From the NCBI GenBank assembly GCA_017880985.1, contig JADGRK010000164.1, forward strand, positions 1 to 6,013: a stretch of 6,013 nt of DNA, written 5' to 3'. Every line of letters begins with the position of its first letter. Position 1 is the first letter of the stretch. This document shows positions 1-5,409 of the stretch, piece after piece. The translations under genes were made by a program, and so were the position numbers. This DNA is from Rhodoferax sp. (GTDB lineage: Bacteria; Pseudomonadota; Gammaproteobacteria; Burkholderiales; Burkholderiaceae_C). The notes beneath the pieces are model-generated. The model saw only the letters and a program-made list of their open reading frames with translations, made no database searches and was not told the origin of the DNA.

Positions 1-258
1 ATTCGCAAACCCGAAGAGCTGTTTGACGATGAACACCTGCTGGCCACCGGTGGTCTGGCAGACATTACCTTGCCCGATGGCGAGCGTGCCGGGCAAACCG
101 TGCAGACCGCGCTGTTCCCTTTCACCATGGGCGGCCAGCGTCTGGGCGTGCGCACGTCACCGCCGACTCTGGGGCAGCACACGGAACCATTGCTGACCGG
201 ACTGGGATACAGTGCAGAGGCGGTGCAGGTGCTGCGTAGCGGGCATGTGGTGACCTGA
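1..258 (+). CDS. Family III (CaiB/BaiF-type) CoA-transferase, C-terminal fragment
   Basis: The frame is open from the first base and ends at TGA 256-258, giving the last 85 residues; the start lies outside the window. Seen: an early 'DDEHLLATGGL' segment, a middle stretch ending in 'FTMGGQRLGVR', and the tail 'PPTLGQHTEPLLTGLGYS' followed by 'AVQVLRSGHVV'. Known: family III CoA-transferases, which move coenzyme A between carboxylic acids in the cytoplasm, characteristically end with a 'PP.LG.HT..VL..LGY' element and a final '.I..L...GVV' helix, and this tail matches well. The catalytic aspartate is in the missing N-terminal part, so activity and substrate cannot be judged. No intrinsic terminator directly follows; only an inverted repeat without a T-tract (262-289) lies just downstream. 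The family call is fairly sure, the substrate unknown. Confidence 0.85.
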   Translation: MRKPEELFDDEHLLATGGLADITLPDGERAGQTVQTALFPFTMGGQRLGVRTSPPTLGQHTEPLLTGLGYSAEAVQVLRSGHVVT

Positions 259-345
259 GAAAACCAGCATCAGTCAGGGAAGTCTGGTTGAAAAAGTAGA
301 ATCAAATTATTGGGAATGACGTTACTTTGTCTGGCCTGCGCCAGC

Positions 346-380
346 GAGGCACTCACGCTCCGACGCATTCGGGGTGCCTC
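346..380. repeat. Imperfect inverted repeat (hairpin), 9-bp arms
   Basis: GAGGCACTC (346-354) can pair with GGGTGCCTC (372-380), with one G-T wobble and a 17-nt spacer. No T-tract follows on either strand, so it is not an intrinsic terminator. It could be a REP-like intergenic element or part of a structured RNA; only one copy is in the window. Confidence 0.4.
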
Positions 381-681
381 TTGCTGCTTCCAATATTGCC
401 GCCGCGCCGGACAAGAACAAGGCCGGGGGCGCTCCAGCGGCCAGTCCCGATTGAAGCTTGACCGGCTGGCTATGTTTTCAGATCGCGTCGCGAACGTCAG
501 AAACGGCGTCAAACACGCAGCAATGATGCCGTGCACTGTGTTCTGTGACTCCAAAGAGCCACCACCCAACCTCACCTGCCCCGCGCCGCCTCCGCTTCAT
601 CATGGCTTGCAGGAGATTGGACACAGCCCTACCCACCCGGTTTTTTCGTCTGGTGCTGGCAGTAGGGAGCGCGAGAAAAAT

Positions 682-693
682 ATAGCCGGCTAT
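682..693. repeat. Perfect 12-bp palindrome ATAGCCGGCTAT
   Basis: The sequence is identical on both strands and is preceded by an A-rich stretch (GAGAAAAAT, 673-681). A palindrome of this size can be a dimeric regulator's operator, or chance. It lies 20 bp before the strong hairpin at 713-740. No matching second copy is seen in the window, so no regulator can be named. Confidence 0.4.
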
Positions 694-712
694 GTGCGTT
701 GGCGTCCAGACG

Positions 713-740
713 CTGCAATGTGATGACCGTTACATTGCAG
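713..740. other. Strong 11-bp stem-loop in non-coding DNA, possible structured RNA element
   Basis: CTGCAATGTGA (713-723) pairs with TTACATTGCAG (730-740) over 11 bp, with a single G-T wobble, closing a 6-nt loop TGACCG. The outer nine pairs are perfect Watson-Crick. No T-tract follows, so it does not look like a terminator itself. It lies 57 bp before the intrinsic terminator at 798-824, so the two could be the internal and 3' hairpins of one plus-strand small RNA. It could equally be a DNA-binding site. No clear promoter is visible upstream. The hairpin is certain as sequence; its role is unknown. Confidence 0.5.
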
Positions 741-797
741 ATGGGTACACCCAAGGCCCCCGCGCTTTCCTTCCCTGAACGCGGCCCGCAAGGGTTA

Positions 798-824
798 GTC
801 CAGCCTTACCGCTGGGCTTTTTTT
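798..824 (+). terminator. Rho-independent terminator
   Basis: GTCCAGC (798-804) pairs with GCTGGGC (811-817) over 7 bp including one T-G wobble, loop CTTACC, followed at once by seven Ts (818-824). This is a textbook plus-strand intrinsic terminator. It is 540 bp after the CoA-transferase stop with no protein gene between, so it may end a long 3' UTR or a small RNA. Alternatively it sits in the leader of the small ORF at 998 as an attenuator. Confidence 0.75.
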
Positions 825-997
825 GGCCTGAGAAGACGTGGCATGACAGCCCCATTGACAGGACCGCTGCGTGCGGGTTTCTTTGATTCGTTTGAGAATT
901 GTCAAGCCTTGCGTTTTGGGAAATGGACAGACTGTTAATTGTTGTAAGACGTAGCTGCAACCTGAGCGGCAAGACCATCAGCACCAAGGATATTCAA

Positions 998-1201
998 ATG
1001 AGCTTCACCACTTTAATCGTAGCCGTGTTCGTAGCTGTTGCCTGCATCGCTGCTGCAGTTGCCCTGATGCGCCTGTTCGACGTGAAGGACGCGACCGCGG
1101 AGCAAGTCCAAGCCGAGACCGAGATGCTGCTGGCGCAGGTCAACCGGGAAGTAAAGATCACCCGCCGCGTGCGGGCCGGAACGTTGGGGAGTACGACATG
1201 A
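998..1201 (+). CDS. Small single-pass membrane protein, 67 aa, unknown function
   Basis: The ATG at 998 is preceded by AAGGA (986-990) at 7-nt spacing; the longer in-frame version from 899 lacks a comparable site. Residues about 4-26 are almost purely hydrophobic (Val, Ala, Ile, Leu, Phe) and form one transmembrane helix or an uncleaved signal anchor. The remaining 40 residues are charged and probably helical (about 31-50, rich in Ala, Glu, Gln), then basic (KITRRVR, 53-59). By the positive-inside rule the basic C-terminal part would be cytoplasmic. The stop overlaps the start of a 37-aa ORF (ATGA, 1198-1201), suggesting coupled translation. I do not recognise a family. The membrane helix and ribosome binding site make it a credible gene; the lack of recognised homology keeps confidence moderate. 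Confidence 0.6.
   Translation: MSFTTLIVAVFVAVACIAAAVALMRLFDVKDATAEQVQAETEMLLAQVNREVKITRRVRAGTLGSTT
1161..1175 (+). promoter_or_regulatory. GC hairpin just upstream of the 37-aa ORF's ribosome binding site
   Basis: CCCGC (1161-1165) pairs with GCGGG (1171-1175) around loop CGCGT, inside the 3' end of the 67-aa gene and 10 nt before the GGGGAG motif (1186-1191). It could slow ribosomes or shape access to the second start, but GC-rich coding DNA makes such hairpins by chance. A near-identical 14-mer (13/14) is at 864-877. Confidence 0.25.
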
Positions 1202-1311
1202 GTCAAGTTCCTGCACTTCACCTCCCTGATAGAGCGATCCAAGACGGCAAAGATTTTATCAACGTAGAGGCAATTTTCCCAACAATTGCCAAAGAAATAA
1301 GGCTGCTTTGA
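1198..1311 (+). CDS. Very small ORF, 37 aa, possibly coupled to the upstream membrane protein
   Basis: ATG at 1198-1200 overlaps the upstream stop as ATGA, and a strong GGGGAG (1186-1191) precedes it at 6-nt spacing; TGA is at 1309-1311. The product starts MSQVPALHLPDRAIQDGKDF and ends AKEIRLL. It is soluble-looking, without membrane segment, signal or recognised motif. The 3' half is richer in A and T than the neighbouring genes, which could mean a decayed remnant of a longer protein or acquired DNA. The position and ribosome binding site argue for translation; the short length and unknown family argue for caution. Confidence 0.4.
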   Translation: MSQVPALHLPDRAIQDGKDFINVEAIFPTIAKEIRLL

Positions 1312-1317
1312 GGTTGC

Positions 1318-1342
1318 CCTGAATTTGTTGCTCTCATTCAGG
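1318..1342. repeat. 7-bp inverted repeat after the small ORF pair
   Basis: CCTGAAT (1318-1324) and ATTCAGG (1336-1342) are perfect complements with an 11-nt spacer, 6 bp past the stop of the 37-aa ORF. No T-tract follows, so it is not an intrinsic terminator; it could protect the 3' end of a message. Confidence 0.35.
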
Positions 1343-1528
1343 AATTGCAGAGCAATAATGCGGACGCTCCCGAGCGGGCTTCCCGGTCGGTGTATTGTTT
1401 GCGTTGAATGAACTTGAATCTAGACGCAAAGCCTTTATCCGCGCTTGGTGCGCAAGGGCAAAAGTATCTGGAATATTTGAAGTTAAAGCGTTCACGATGT
1501 GACCACGCGTGGCTGGAAAGAGCTTACC

Positions 1529-1552
1529 CCAGCCTGATCCGCTGGTTTTTTT
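1529..1552 (+). terminator. Rho-independent terminator, related in sequence to the one at 798-824
   Basis: CCAGC (1529-1533) pairs with GCTGG (1541-1545) around loop CTGATCC, followed by seven Ts (1546-1552) and CGTCTG. It probably ends plus-strand transcripts from the small ORFs 218 bp upstream. The stem is short but GC-rich. Stem, loop start and T-tract closely match the element at 798-824. Confidence 0.6.
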
Positions 1553-1589
1553 CGTCTGCTGGCTACATGCGACAGAAACCGACACAAAC

Positions 1590-1617
1590 AAAAAAGTCTG
1601 CTAACAATTAAGTAGCA
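1590..1617 (-). terminator. Candidate weak terminator for tRNA-Phe
   Basis: Read on the minus strand, TGCTA (1617-1613) pairs with TAGCA (1603-1599), then GAC and six Ts (1595-1590). It lies about 29 nt after the tRNA 3' end, where a terminator is expected. The 5-bp A/T-containing stem and the 3-nt gap before the T-tract make it weak. Confidence 0.35.
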
Positions 1618-1645
1618 TGCTTTCTATATCCCATGAGGGCTAAAC

Positions 1646-1721
<76 letters not shown>

Positions 1722-1731
1722 AGAGCGGCAA

Positions 1732-1759
1732 ATTATAGCAGTATCGCTACCGTTTGCGA
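1732..1759 (-). promoter_or_regulatory. Promoter of tRNA-Phe
   Basis: On the minus strand a perfect TATAAT (1737-1732) lies 10 nt before the first tRNA base, so transcription would start a few nt ahead of the mature 5' end. A weak -35 candidate TCGCAA (1759-1754) matches three of six consensus bases at 16-bp spacing. The stretch after the -10 is TTGCCGCTCT; a GC-rich discriminator there would fit stringent control of tRNA genes, which is inference. The promoter lies in the 48-bp gap after the ntrX stop. Confidence 0.65.
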
Positions 1760-1769
1760 GAGCAGTAGC

Positions 1770-2447
1770 TCAGGCCAGGCTACGCTTGCCACGCGTCAGA
1801 TCAACGCCCAATTGCTTGAGTTTGCGATAAAGGTGTGTCCTCTCCAGCCCGGTTTTCTCTGCCACCCGAGTCATGGAACCATTTTCTTTGGCGAGATGGT
1901 ATTCGAAGTAGGCTTTTTCAAATTCGTCGCGGGACTCACGCAGCGGCTTGTCAAGCTGAAAGCTCTGCAGCGCTTGGGGCCCCGCCTCGACTGATACAGA
2001 CCCGGATTGGCCAGGCATGGCCGAAGCGTCAAGCACCTGCAAGACAGATGTGGTCATCAGAGGCACTGCCGGTTTTCGGATCGCGCCCCGCGCCAGCGCT
2101 TGCTCAACCGCTTTGAGCAGCTTTTGCAAAGTGATGGGTTTTTCCAGGAACGCCAAAGCACCGATCTTGGTCGCCTCCACTGCGGTATCGATGGTTGCAT
2201 GTCCGCTCATCATGATCACTGGCATGGTCAGCGCGCCGGTGGCCGACCACTCCTTGAGAAGGGTCACGCCATCGGTGTCTGGCATCCAGATATCGAGCAA
2301 CACCAGATCGGGGCGCTCCCGCAAACGGGCAGCGCGAGCTTGCGCTGCGGTTTCTGCCACTTCGACGCTGTGCCCTTCGTCGTTGAGGATTTCCCACAAC
2401 AGATCGCGGATGCCGAGTTCGTCGTCAACCACCAGTATATTTGCCAT
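1770..2447 (-). CDS. ntrX: NtrX-type response regulator lacking the AAA+ domain (REC + Fis HTH), 225 aa
   Basis: This is the cytoplasmic response regulator paired with the NtrY kinase encoded just upstream. The receiver domain spans residues about 3-120: acidic pocket D8/D9, phospho-acceptor D52 in 'LLDIWMPDTDG', S81 in 'MMSGH' and K103 in 'LEKPI' are all present. A poorly conserved linker follows (about 121-165), then a Fis-type helix-turn-helix (about 172-216) with 'VAEKTGLERTHLYRKLKQLG', close to the NtrX C-terminus. Classical NtrX is roughly twice as long, with an AAA+ sigma-54 activator domain between these parts; no Walker A, GAFTGA or Walker B motif exists here. The frame is intact, so this looks like a settled domain loss. 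It probably works without sigma-54 ATPase activity, in the manner of RegA/PrrA regulators (inference). The start is ATG 38 bp after ntrY; the only Shine-Dalgarno candidate, AAGGGA, lies at a long 12-nt spacing, suggesting reliance on transcription with ntrY. Confidence 0.88.
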   Translation of the reverse strand: MANILVVDDELGIRDLLWEILNDEGHSVEVAETAAQARAARLRERPDLVLLDIWMPDTDGVTLLKEWSATGALTMPVIMMSGHATIDTAVEATKIGALAFLEKPITLQKLLKAVEQALARGAIRKPAVPLMTTSVLQVLDASAMPGQSGSVSVEAGPQALQSFQLDKPLRESRDEFEKAYFEYHLAKENGSMTRVAEKTGLERTHLYRKLKQLGVDLTRGKRSLA

Positions 2448-2485
2448 GATTCAGTGCGTCCCTTGGGTGTGCTGATGTCGTCCGG

Positions 2486-4777
2486 CTAACCCGGTACAAC
2501 ATTCTCCACCACGAATGATAACGACACTTGAGCACCCACGACTCTACCGTCCAGGATTCGGTTGGTGATATCTACGCGCGCACCATGCTCGTCGGCGATC
2601 TTTTTGACCACCGCCAAGCCCAGTCCTGTTCCCCTGGCTTTGGTGGTGACATAGGGTTCAAACGCGCGTTTGAGGATGTCTTGCGGAAAACCGGTGCCAC
2701 AGTCGAGCACACTCAGTCGAACCCGCCCAGCGCTTTCAAGCCACTGGGTTTTGATGGTCACGCAGTGATCGTCGTCCGTGTTGCCAGTGGATTCTGTGGC
2801 GTCTTGGGCGTTTTGGACCAGGTTATGCAACACTTGACGCAATTGCTGGACATCTCCTTGCACTCGCGGCGCTCGTGGGTCAAGTGCCACCCGCACGGGT
2901 ATGCGCGAGGTTTCGTTGTCGTACAGATGCCATACTTCGGACACCAGGGCATTCAAGTCAATCGCTTTGAGTTCCGCCGCTGGCAGTCGCGCATAGTCCC
3001 GGAATTCATTCACCAGACGCTTCATGGCATCGACCTGATCAACGATGGTTTTGACTGATTTGGTGAGCAGTGCCTGCTCTGGTTCAGCCAACTTGCCAGT
3101 CAGTTTCATTGCCAGGCGCTCGGCGGATAACTGGATGGGTGTCAACGGGTTCTTGATCTCATGTGCCAGGCGCCGGGCGACTTCGCCCCACGCCTGAGCT
3201 CGCTGTGCAGACACAATTTCAGAAATATCATCAAACACCAAAAGTCTTGTAGCCCCTGGGAGTTCTGCACCACGCGCTACCAGAACTAGGGCATTTTTGG
3301 CTTGTCTGCCAGCCAATTCGACGGCGGTGTTGCCGAGCTCAAAAGACTGCTGCCAGTGATCCAGTCCATGTTCGTGGTTTAAGGTCAAAAAAGAATCAAA
3401 CTGGGCTTGAACATTTTTTCCAAATGCCTGAAGTCCCTCAATTTCGGCCAGGCGCTGCCCGACACAGGATGCCAGCGGTACCCGCAGAATACGGGTGGCC
3501 CCCGGATTGGATGACACGATGACACCCTGTGCATCAAGCACCATAACCCCGGCCGTGAGGTTGTCCAGAATGGTCTGCAGATTGGCGCGTGCTGCATTGA
3601 CCTGAGCCATGCTGGTCTGAACTGCTTGTCGGGCATCCGAGAGCTGCTGCGTCATGTCGGCAAACGAACGGGTCAAGCCATCGAGCTCATCGCGTCCGCG
3701 CAGGGACGCTTTTGGCGTCAAATCACCGGCCGCTACCTGCTGCACACCGTCGGCCAGCAAAAGCAGCGGGCGCGCAATCTGGTTGCCAAAGACAACCGCC
3801 AGCAGCACAGCCCCAAACACGGCCAGAAACAGGCTGAGCGTCAAAGTTCCGATGTACATGCGGCGCAAGCCCTCACGCGCCAGTGCCCGCTCCTGATACT
3901 CCCGATTGGCTTGTGTGACGGCTAGCGCGTTGGCCACCAGCGTTGGCGGCAAGACCTGCGTGACCAGAAGAAAACGCGGTGCACCGAGCAAACCTAAACT
4001 GGTGCTTGACACCAGAACCAGCGCTTTGATACGTGCGTCGACCAGCACACCTGGCGACGCCTCATCAAGTCCCTCGATCCAGGTGACGGACCTCTGAACG
4101 CGGGCATTGCGGAACTGTTGTTGGCTTGGGCGCTCAGGATTGAGTTGGTAGCGGGCTTGACCGGCAGCGGCAATCAACTGTCCTGAGGCGCTCCAGAGTA
4201 TCAGGTCGCTGGATCCCAACTGTTCTCGGGCGCGCTCAAGCGGCAGCGCGGCACTGAGGTCGGGTGTATCGGCCAGCTGCAGCGCCGAGGCACGTGCCTT
4301 GCTGGCTAATTCGCTGGAGAGGGCCTCCAACGTGACGCGTCCGAGATTGAGGCCCGCCTCCAAAGCGCCTTCCACCTTGACATCAAACCAGCTTTCAATC
4401 GAACGCGACACGAACTGGTAGGACACCACATAGATCAGGACCCCTGGGGCAAACCCGGCCAAAGCAAATATCACCGCTAACTTGACCAACAGGCGACTGC
4501 CAAATTTGCCTTGGCGCAATCGCCTGATCAAGCGGTAGGCAATCCATAGGATGACGGCCAGCAGGAGACCTGCCACCACGACGTTGAGCACAAACAGGCG
4601 GGCATAGTTGCGCTCGTACATGTCGCGATTGGTGGTCGCCTGGGTCAGCAGGAACAATAGCACCAGTCCGATTGCCACCATGGCAGCCAGACCGGCACTC
4701 ACGGTCCAACGCAAGGCGCGGGAACCTTTCAGGGAAAATCGCTGATGTGCAGCGCTGGCGCGCCCTGCGCCGCTCAC
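2486..4777 (-). CDS. ntrY: NtrY-type transmembrane sensor histidine kinase, 763 aa
   Basis: This inner-membrane kinase would autophosphorylate and pass phosphate to the response regulator encoded next. Domains in order: transmembrane helices about 24-45, 61-83 and 97-119; a periplasmic sensor region about 120-307; a helix about 308-331; HAMP about 332-385; PAS about 395-500; HisKA with 'RRLAHEIKNPLTPIQLSAER', phospho-acceptor H539; HATPase_c with N-box N656 ('HNLVQNAQDA'), G1 'DCGTGFP' (692-698), F-box 'FEPY' and G2 'GTGLGL' (716-721). All catalytic motifs are intact and the length is normal for NtrY. The start is GTG, overlapping the upstream DUF4390 stop as GTGA, with GGAG (4786-4789) 8 nt before it; this decides the start and suggests translational coupling. 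NtrYX systems are linked in other bacteria to nitrogen metabolism, redox and envelope responses; the signal here is unknown. Confidence 0.93.
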   Translation of the reverse strand: MSGAGRASAAHQRFSLKGSRALRWTVSAGLAAMVAIGLVLLFLLTQATTNRDMYERNYARLFVLNVVVAGLLLAVILWIAYRLIRRLRQGKFGSRLLVKLAVIFALAGFAPGVLIYVVSYQFVSRSIESWFDVKVEGALEAGLNLGRVTLEALSSELASKARASALQLADTPDLSAALPLERAREQLGSSDLILWSASGQLIAAAGQARYQLNPERPSQQQFRNARVQRSVTWIEGLDEASPGVLVDARIKALVLVSSTSLGLLGAPRFLLVTQVLPPTLVANALAVTQANREYQERALAREGLRRMYIGTLTLSLFLAVFGAVLLAVVFGNQIARPLLLLADGVQQVAAGDLTPKASLRGRDELDGLTRSFADMTQQLSDARQAVQTSMAQVNAARANLQTILDNLTAGVMVLDAQGVIVSSNPGATRILRVPLASCVGQRLAEIEGLQAFGKNVQAQFDSFLTLNHEHGLDHWQQSFELGNTAVELAGRQAKNALVLVARGAELPGATRLLVFDDISEIVSAQRAQAWGEVARRLAHEIKNPLTPIQLSAERLAMKLTGKLAEPEQALLTKSVKTIVDQVDAMKRLVNEFRDYARLPAAELKAIDLNALVSEVWHLYDNETSRIPVRVALDPRAPRVQGDVQQLRQVLHNLVQNAQDATESTGNTDDDHCVTIKTQWLESAGRVRLSVLDCGTGFPQDILKRAFEPYVTTKARGTGLGLAVVKKIADEHGARVDITNRILDGRVVGAQVSLSFVVENVVPG

Positions 4778-5409
4778 TTGGTGTTCTCCAATGCCAATAG
4801 CTGGCTCGACGAGACCGAAATATTCCAGTCGGTCTGACCCAGCATGCCAATTTGAAATGGGCGCGGTAGCTGGGACAGATCCAGCCGAAAACGGAACTCG
4901 ACCAGATGGCGTTGTTCAAGATCAAGGTCCGAAACATCGGCAATTTTCCAGCGCGACAGCCGTTGCACCGCCGCCAATGCGTCGGGCAATGCCTCAAAGT
5001 TCTGATTCAGAACCAGACCCAACCCGGCATTGGTGATCAGGCCTGAGGCCACATTCAACCGCCAGCGGCGAGTCAGCGGTTGGTAGGCCAGCCGCATGTG
5101 ACGCTCGGTGCTCGCCACCTTCTTGTTCGTCCAGTACCAGCGTTCGCGCAGCACATCCGCTTCGGCTACGAAAACCATGGCAACACCCTTGAGAAGCGCC
5201 TCCTCGACCGCCGCTGACAACTCGAAATTGACGGTGGCGCTCAATAGAATGGCATCGTCGGCGCGCTCAAGCTTGAAGAGGGATATTTCTGCCGTCGGCG
5301 ACTGCGCCCGCACTGTCTCTGGCTGACCCCATAACAGGCAGGCACAGGCCAACAGCCCGATCAGGTCGGGCCGTGTGCTTTTCCAGCAATGCGTAATAAA
5401 AGCCGTCAT
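4774..5409 (-). CDS. DUF4390 family exported protein, 211 aa
   Basis: The chosen ATG at 5407-5409 gives an N-terminal signal peptide: basic n-region (K10, R13), hydrophobic core 16-28 (LIGLLACACLLWG) and a likely cleavage after 'TVRA' near residue 35. The mature protein carries typical DUF4390 segments: 'FKLERADDAILLSATVNFEL', 'RERWYW', 'YQPLTRRWRLNV', 'LNQNFEALPDALAAVQRLSRW' split around residues 134-154, and 'LPRPFQIGML..TDWNIS' near the end. Function is unknown for the family; it is regularly found before ntrY in betaproteobacteria, so a periplasmic role tied to the NtrY sensor is plausible inference. The frame stays open upstream to 5733, but that part is the shadow of rsmB and would remove the signal peptide. 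No good Shine-Dalgarno precedes the ATG, so translation may depend on ribosomes from rsmB, which overlaps it by 143 bp. The stop overlaps the ntrY start. Confidence 0.85.
   Translation of the reverse strand: MTAFITHCWKSTRPDLIGLLACACLLWGQPETVRAQSPTAEISLFKLERADDAILLSATVNFELSAAVEEALLKGVAMVFVAEADVLRERWYWTNKKVASTERHMRLAYQPLTRRWRLNVASGLITNAGLGLVLNQNFEALPDALAAVQRLSRWKIADVSDLDLEQRHLVEFRFRLDLSQLPRPFQIGMLGQTDWNISVSSSQLLALENTK

Larger units (their letters stand above)
259..997. other. 739-bp region without a supported protein gene; several inverted repeats
   Basis: Open frames here (for example 310-723 plus and 270-575 minus) have no ribosome binding site, are rich in Cys, Arg and Pro, and look like chance frames. 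What is visible is structure: an inverted repeat AACCAG/CTGGTT at 262-289; a 9-bp imperfect hairpin at 346-380; an odd palindrome TCGCG-T-CGCGA at 483-493; a T-tract element GGTTTTTTCGTCTG at 639-652; a perfect 12-bp palindrome at 682-693; an 11-bp hairpin at 713-740; an intrinsic terminator at 798-824; and a short GC hairpin CCGC/GCGG at 864-876 followed by GTTTCTTT. A perfect TTGACA at 855-860 has no acceptable -10 at 16-18 bp. The region might encode a small RNA or leaders, but no RNA family is recognised. Confidence 0.6.
1312..1645. other. 334-bp region without a supported gene, between the small ORFs and tRNA-Phe
   Basis: The open frame at 1408-1611 has no ribosome binding site and runs through the terminator hairpin at 1529-1552, so I do not call it. 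Visible structures are an inverted repeat CCTGAAT/ATTCAGG at 1318-1342 just after the 37-aa ORF, a CGCTC-CC-GAGCG palindrome near 1365-1377, a perfect 10-bp palindrome CCACGCGTGG at 1503-1512, a plus-strand terminator at 1529-1552 and a weak minus-strand terminator candidate at 1590-1617. Plus- and minus-strand transcripts therefore converge here. Confidence 0.55.

Noticed and set aside
270..575. 101-codon minus-strand open frame
   Set aside because: Shares the same DNA as the rejected plus-strand frame, has no ribosome binding site and no family resemblance.
310..723. 137-codon plus-strand open frame between the CoA-transferase and the small ORFs
   Set aside because: No Shine-Dalgarno, composition rich in Cys, Arg and Pro, no recognisable motif, and it runs across palindromes and hairpins; best explained as a chance frame in GC-rich DNA.
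855..887. Promoter with a perfect TTGACA (855-860) for the 67-aa ORF
   Set aside because: No acceptable -10 at 16-18 bp (TTTCTT or similar); the TTTGAT at 882-887 is 21 bp away.
1408..1611. 67-codon plus-strand open frame before the tRNA
   Set aside because: No ribosome binding site, and the intrinsic terminator at 1529-1552 lies inside it.
259..1645. CRISPR array, insertion sequence or integron attC in the gene-poor region
   Set aside because: No regularly spaced direct repeats, no transposase or terminal repeats with target duplications, and no proper attC core pair were found.
2007..3058. Long plus-strand open frames opposite ntrX and ntrY (2007-2489, 2528-3058)
   Set aside because: They are antisense to clearly conserved REC, HisKA and HATPase coding sequence and have no domain of their own.
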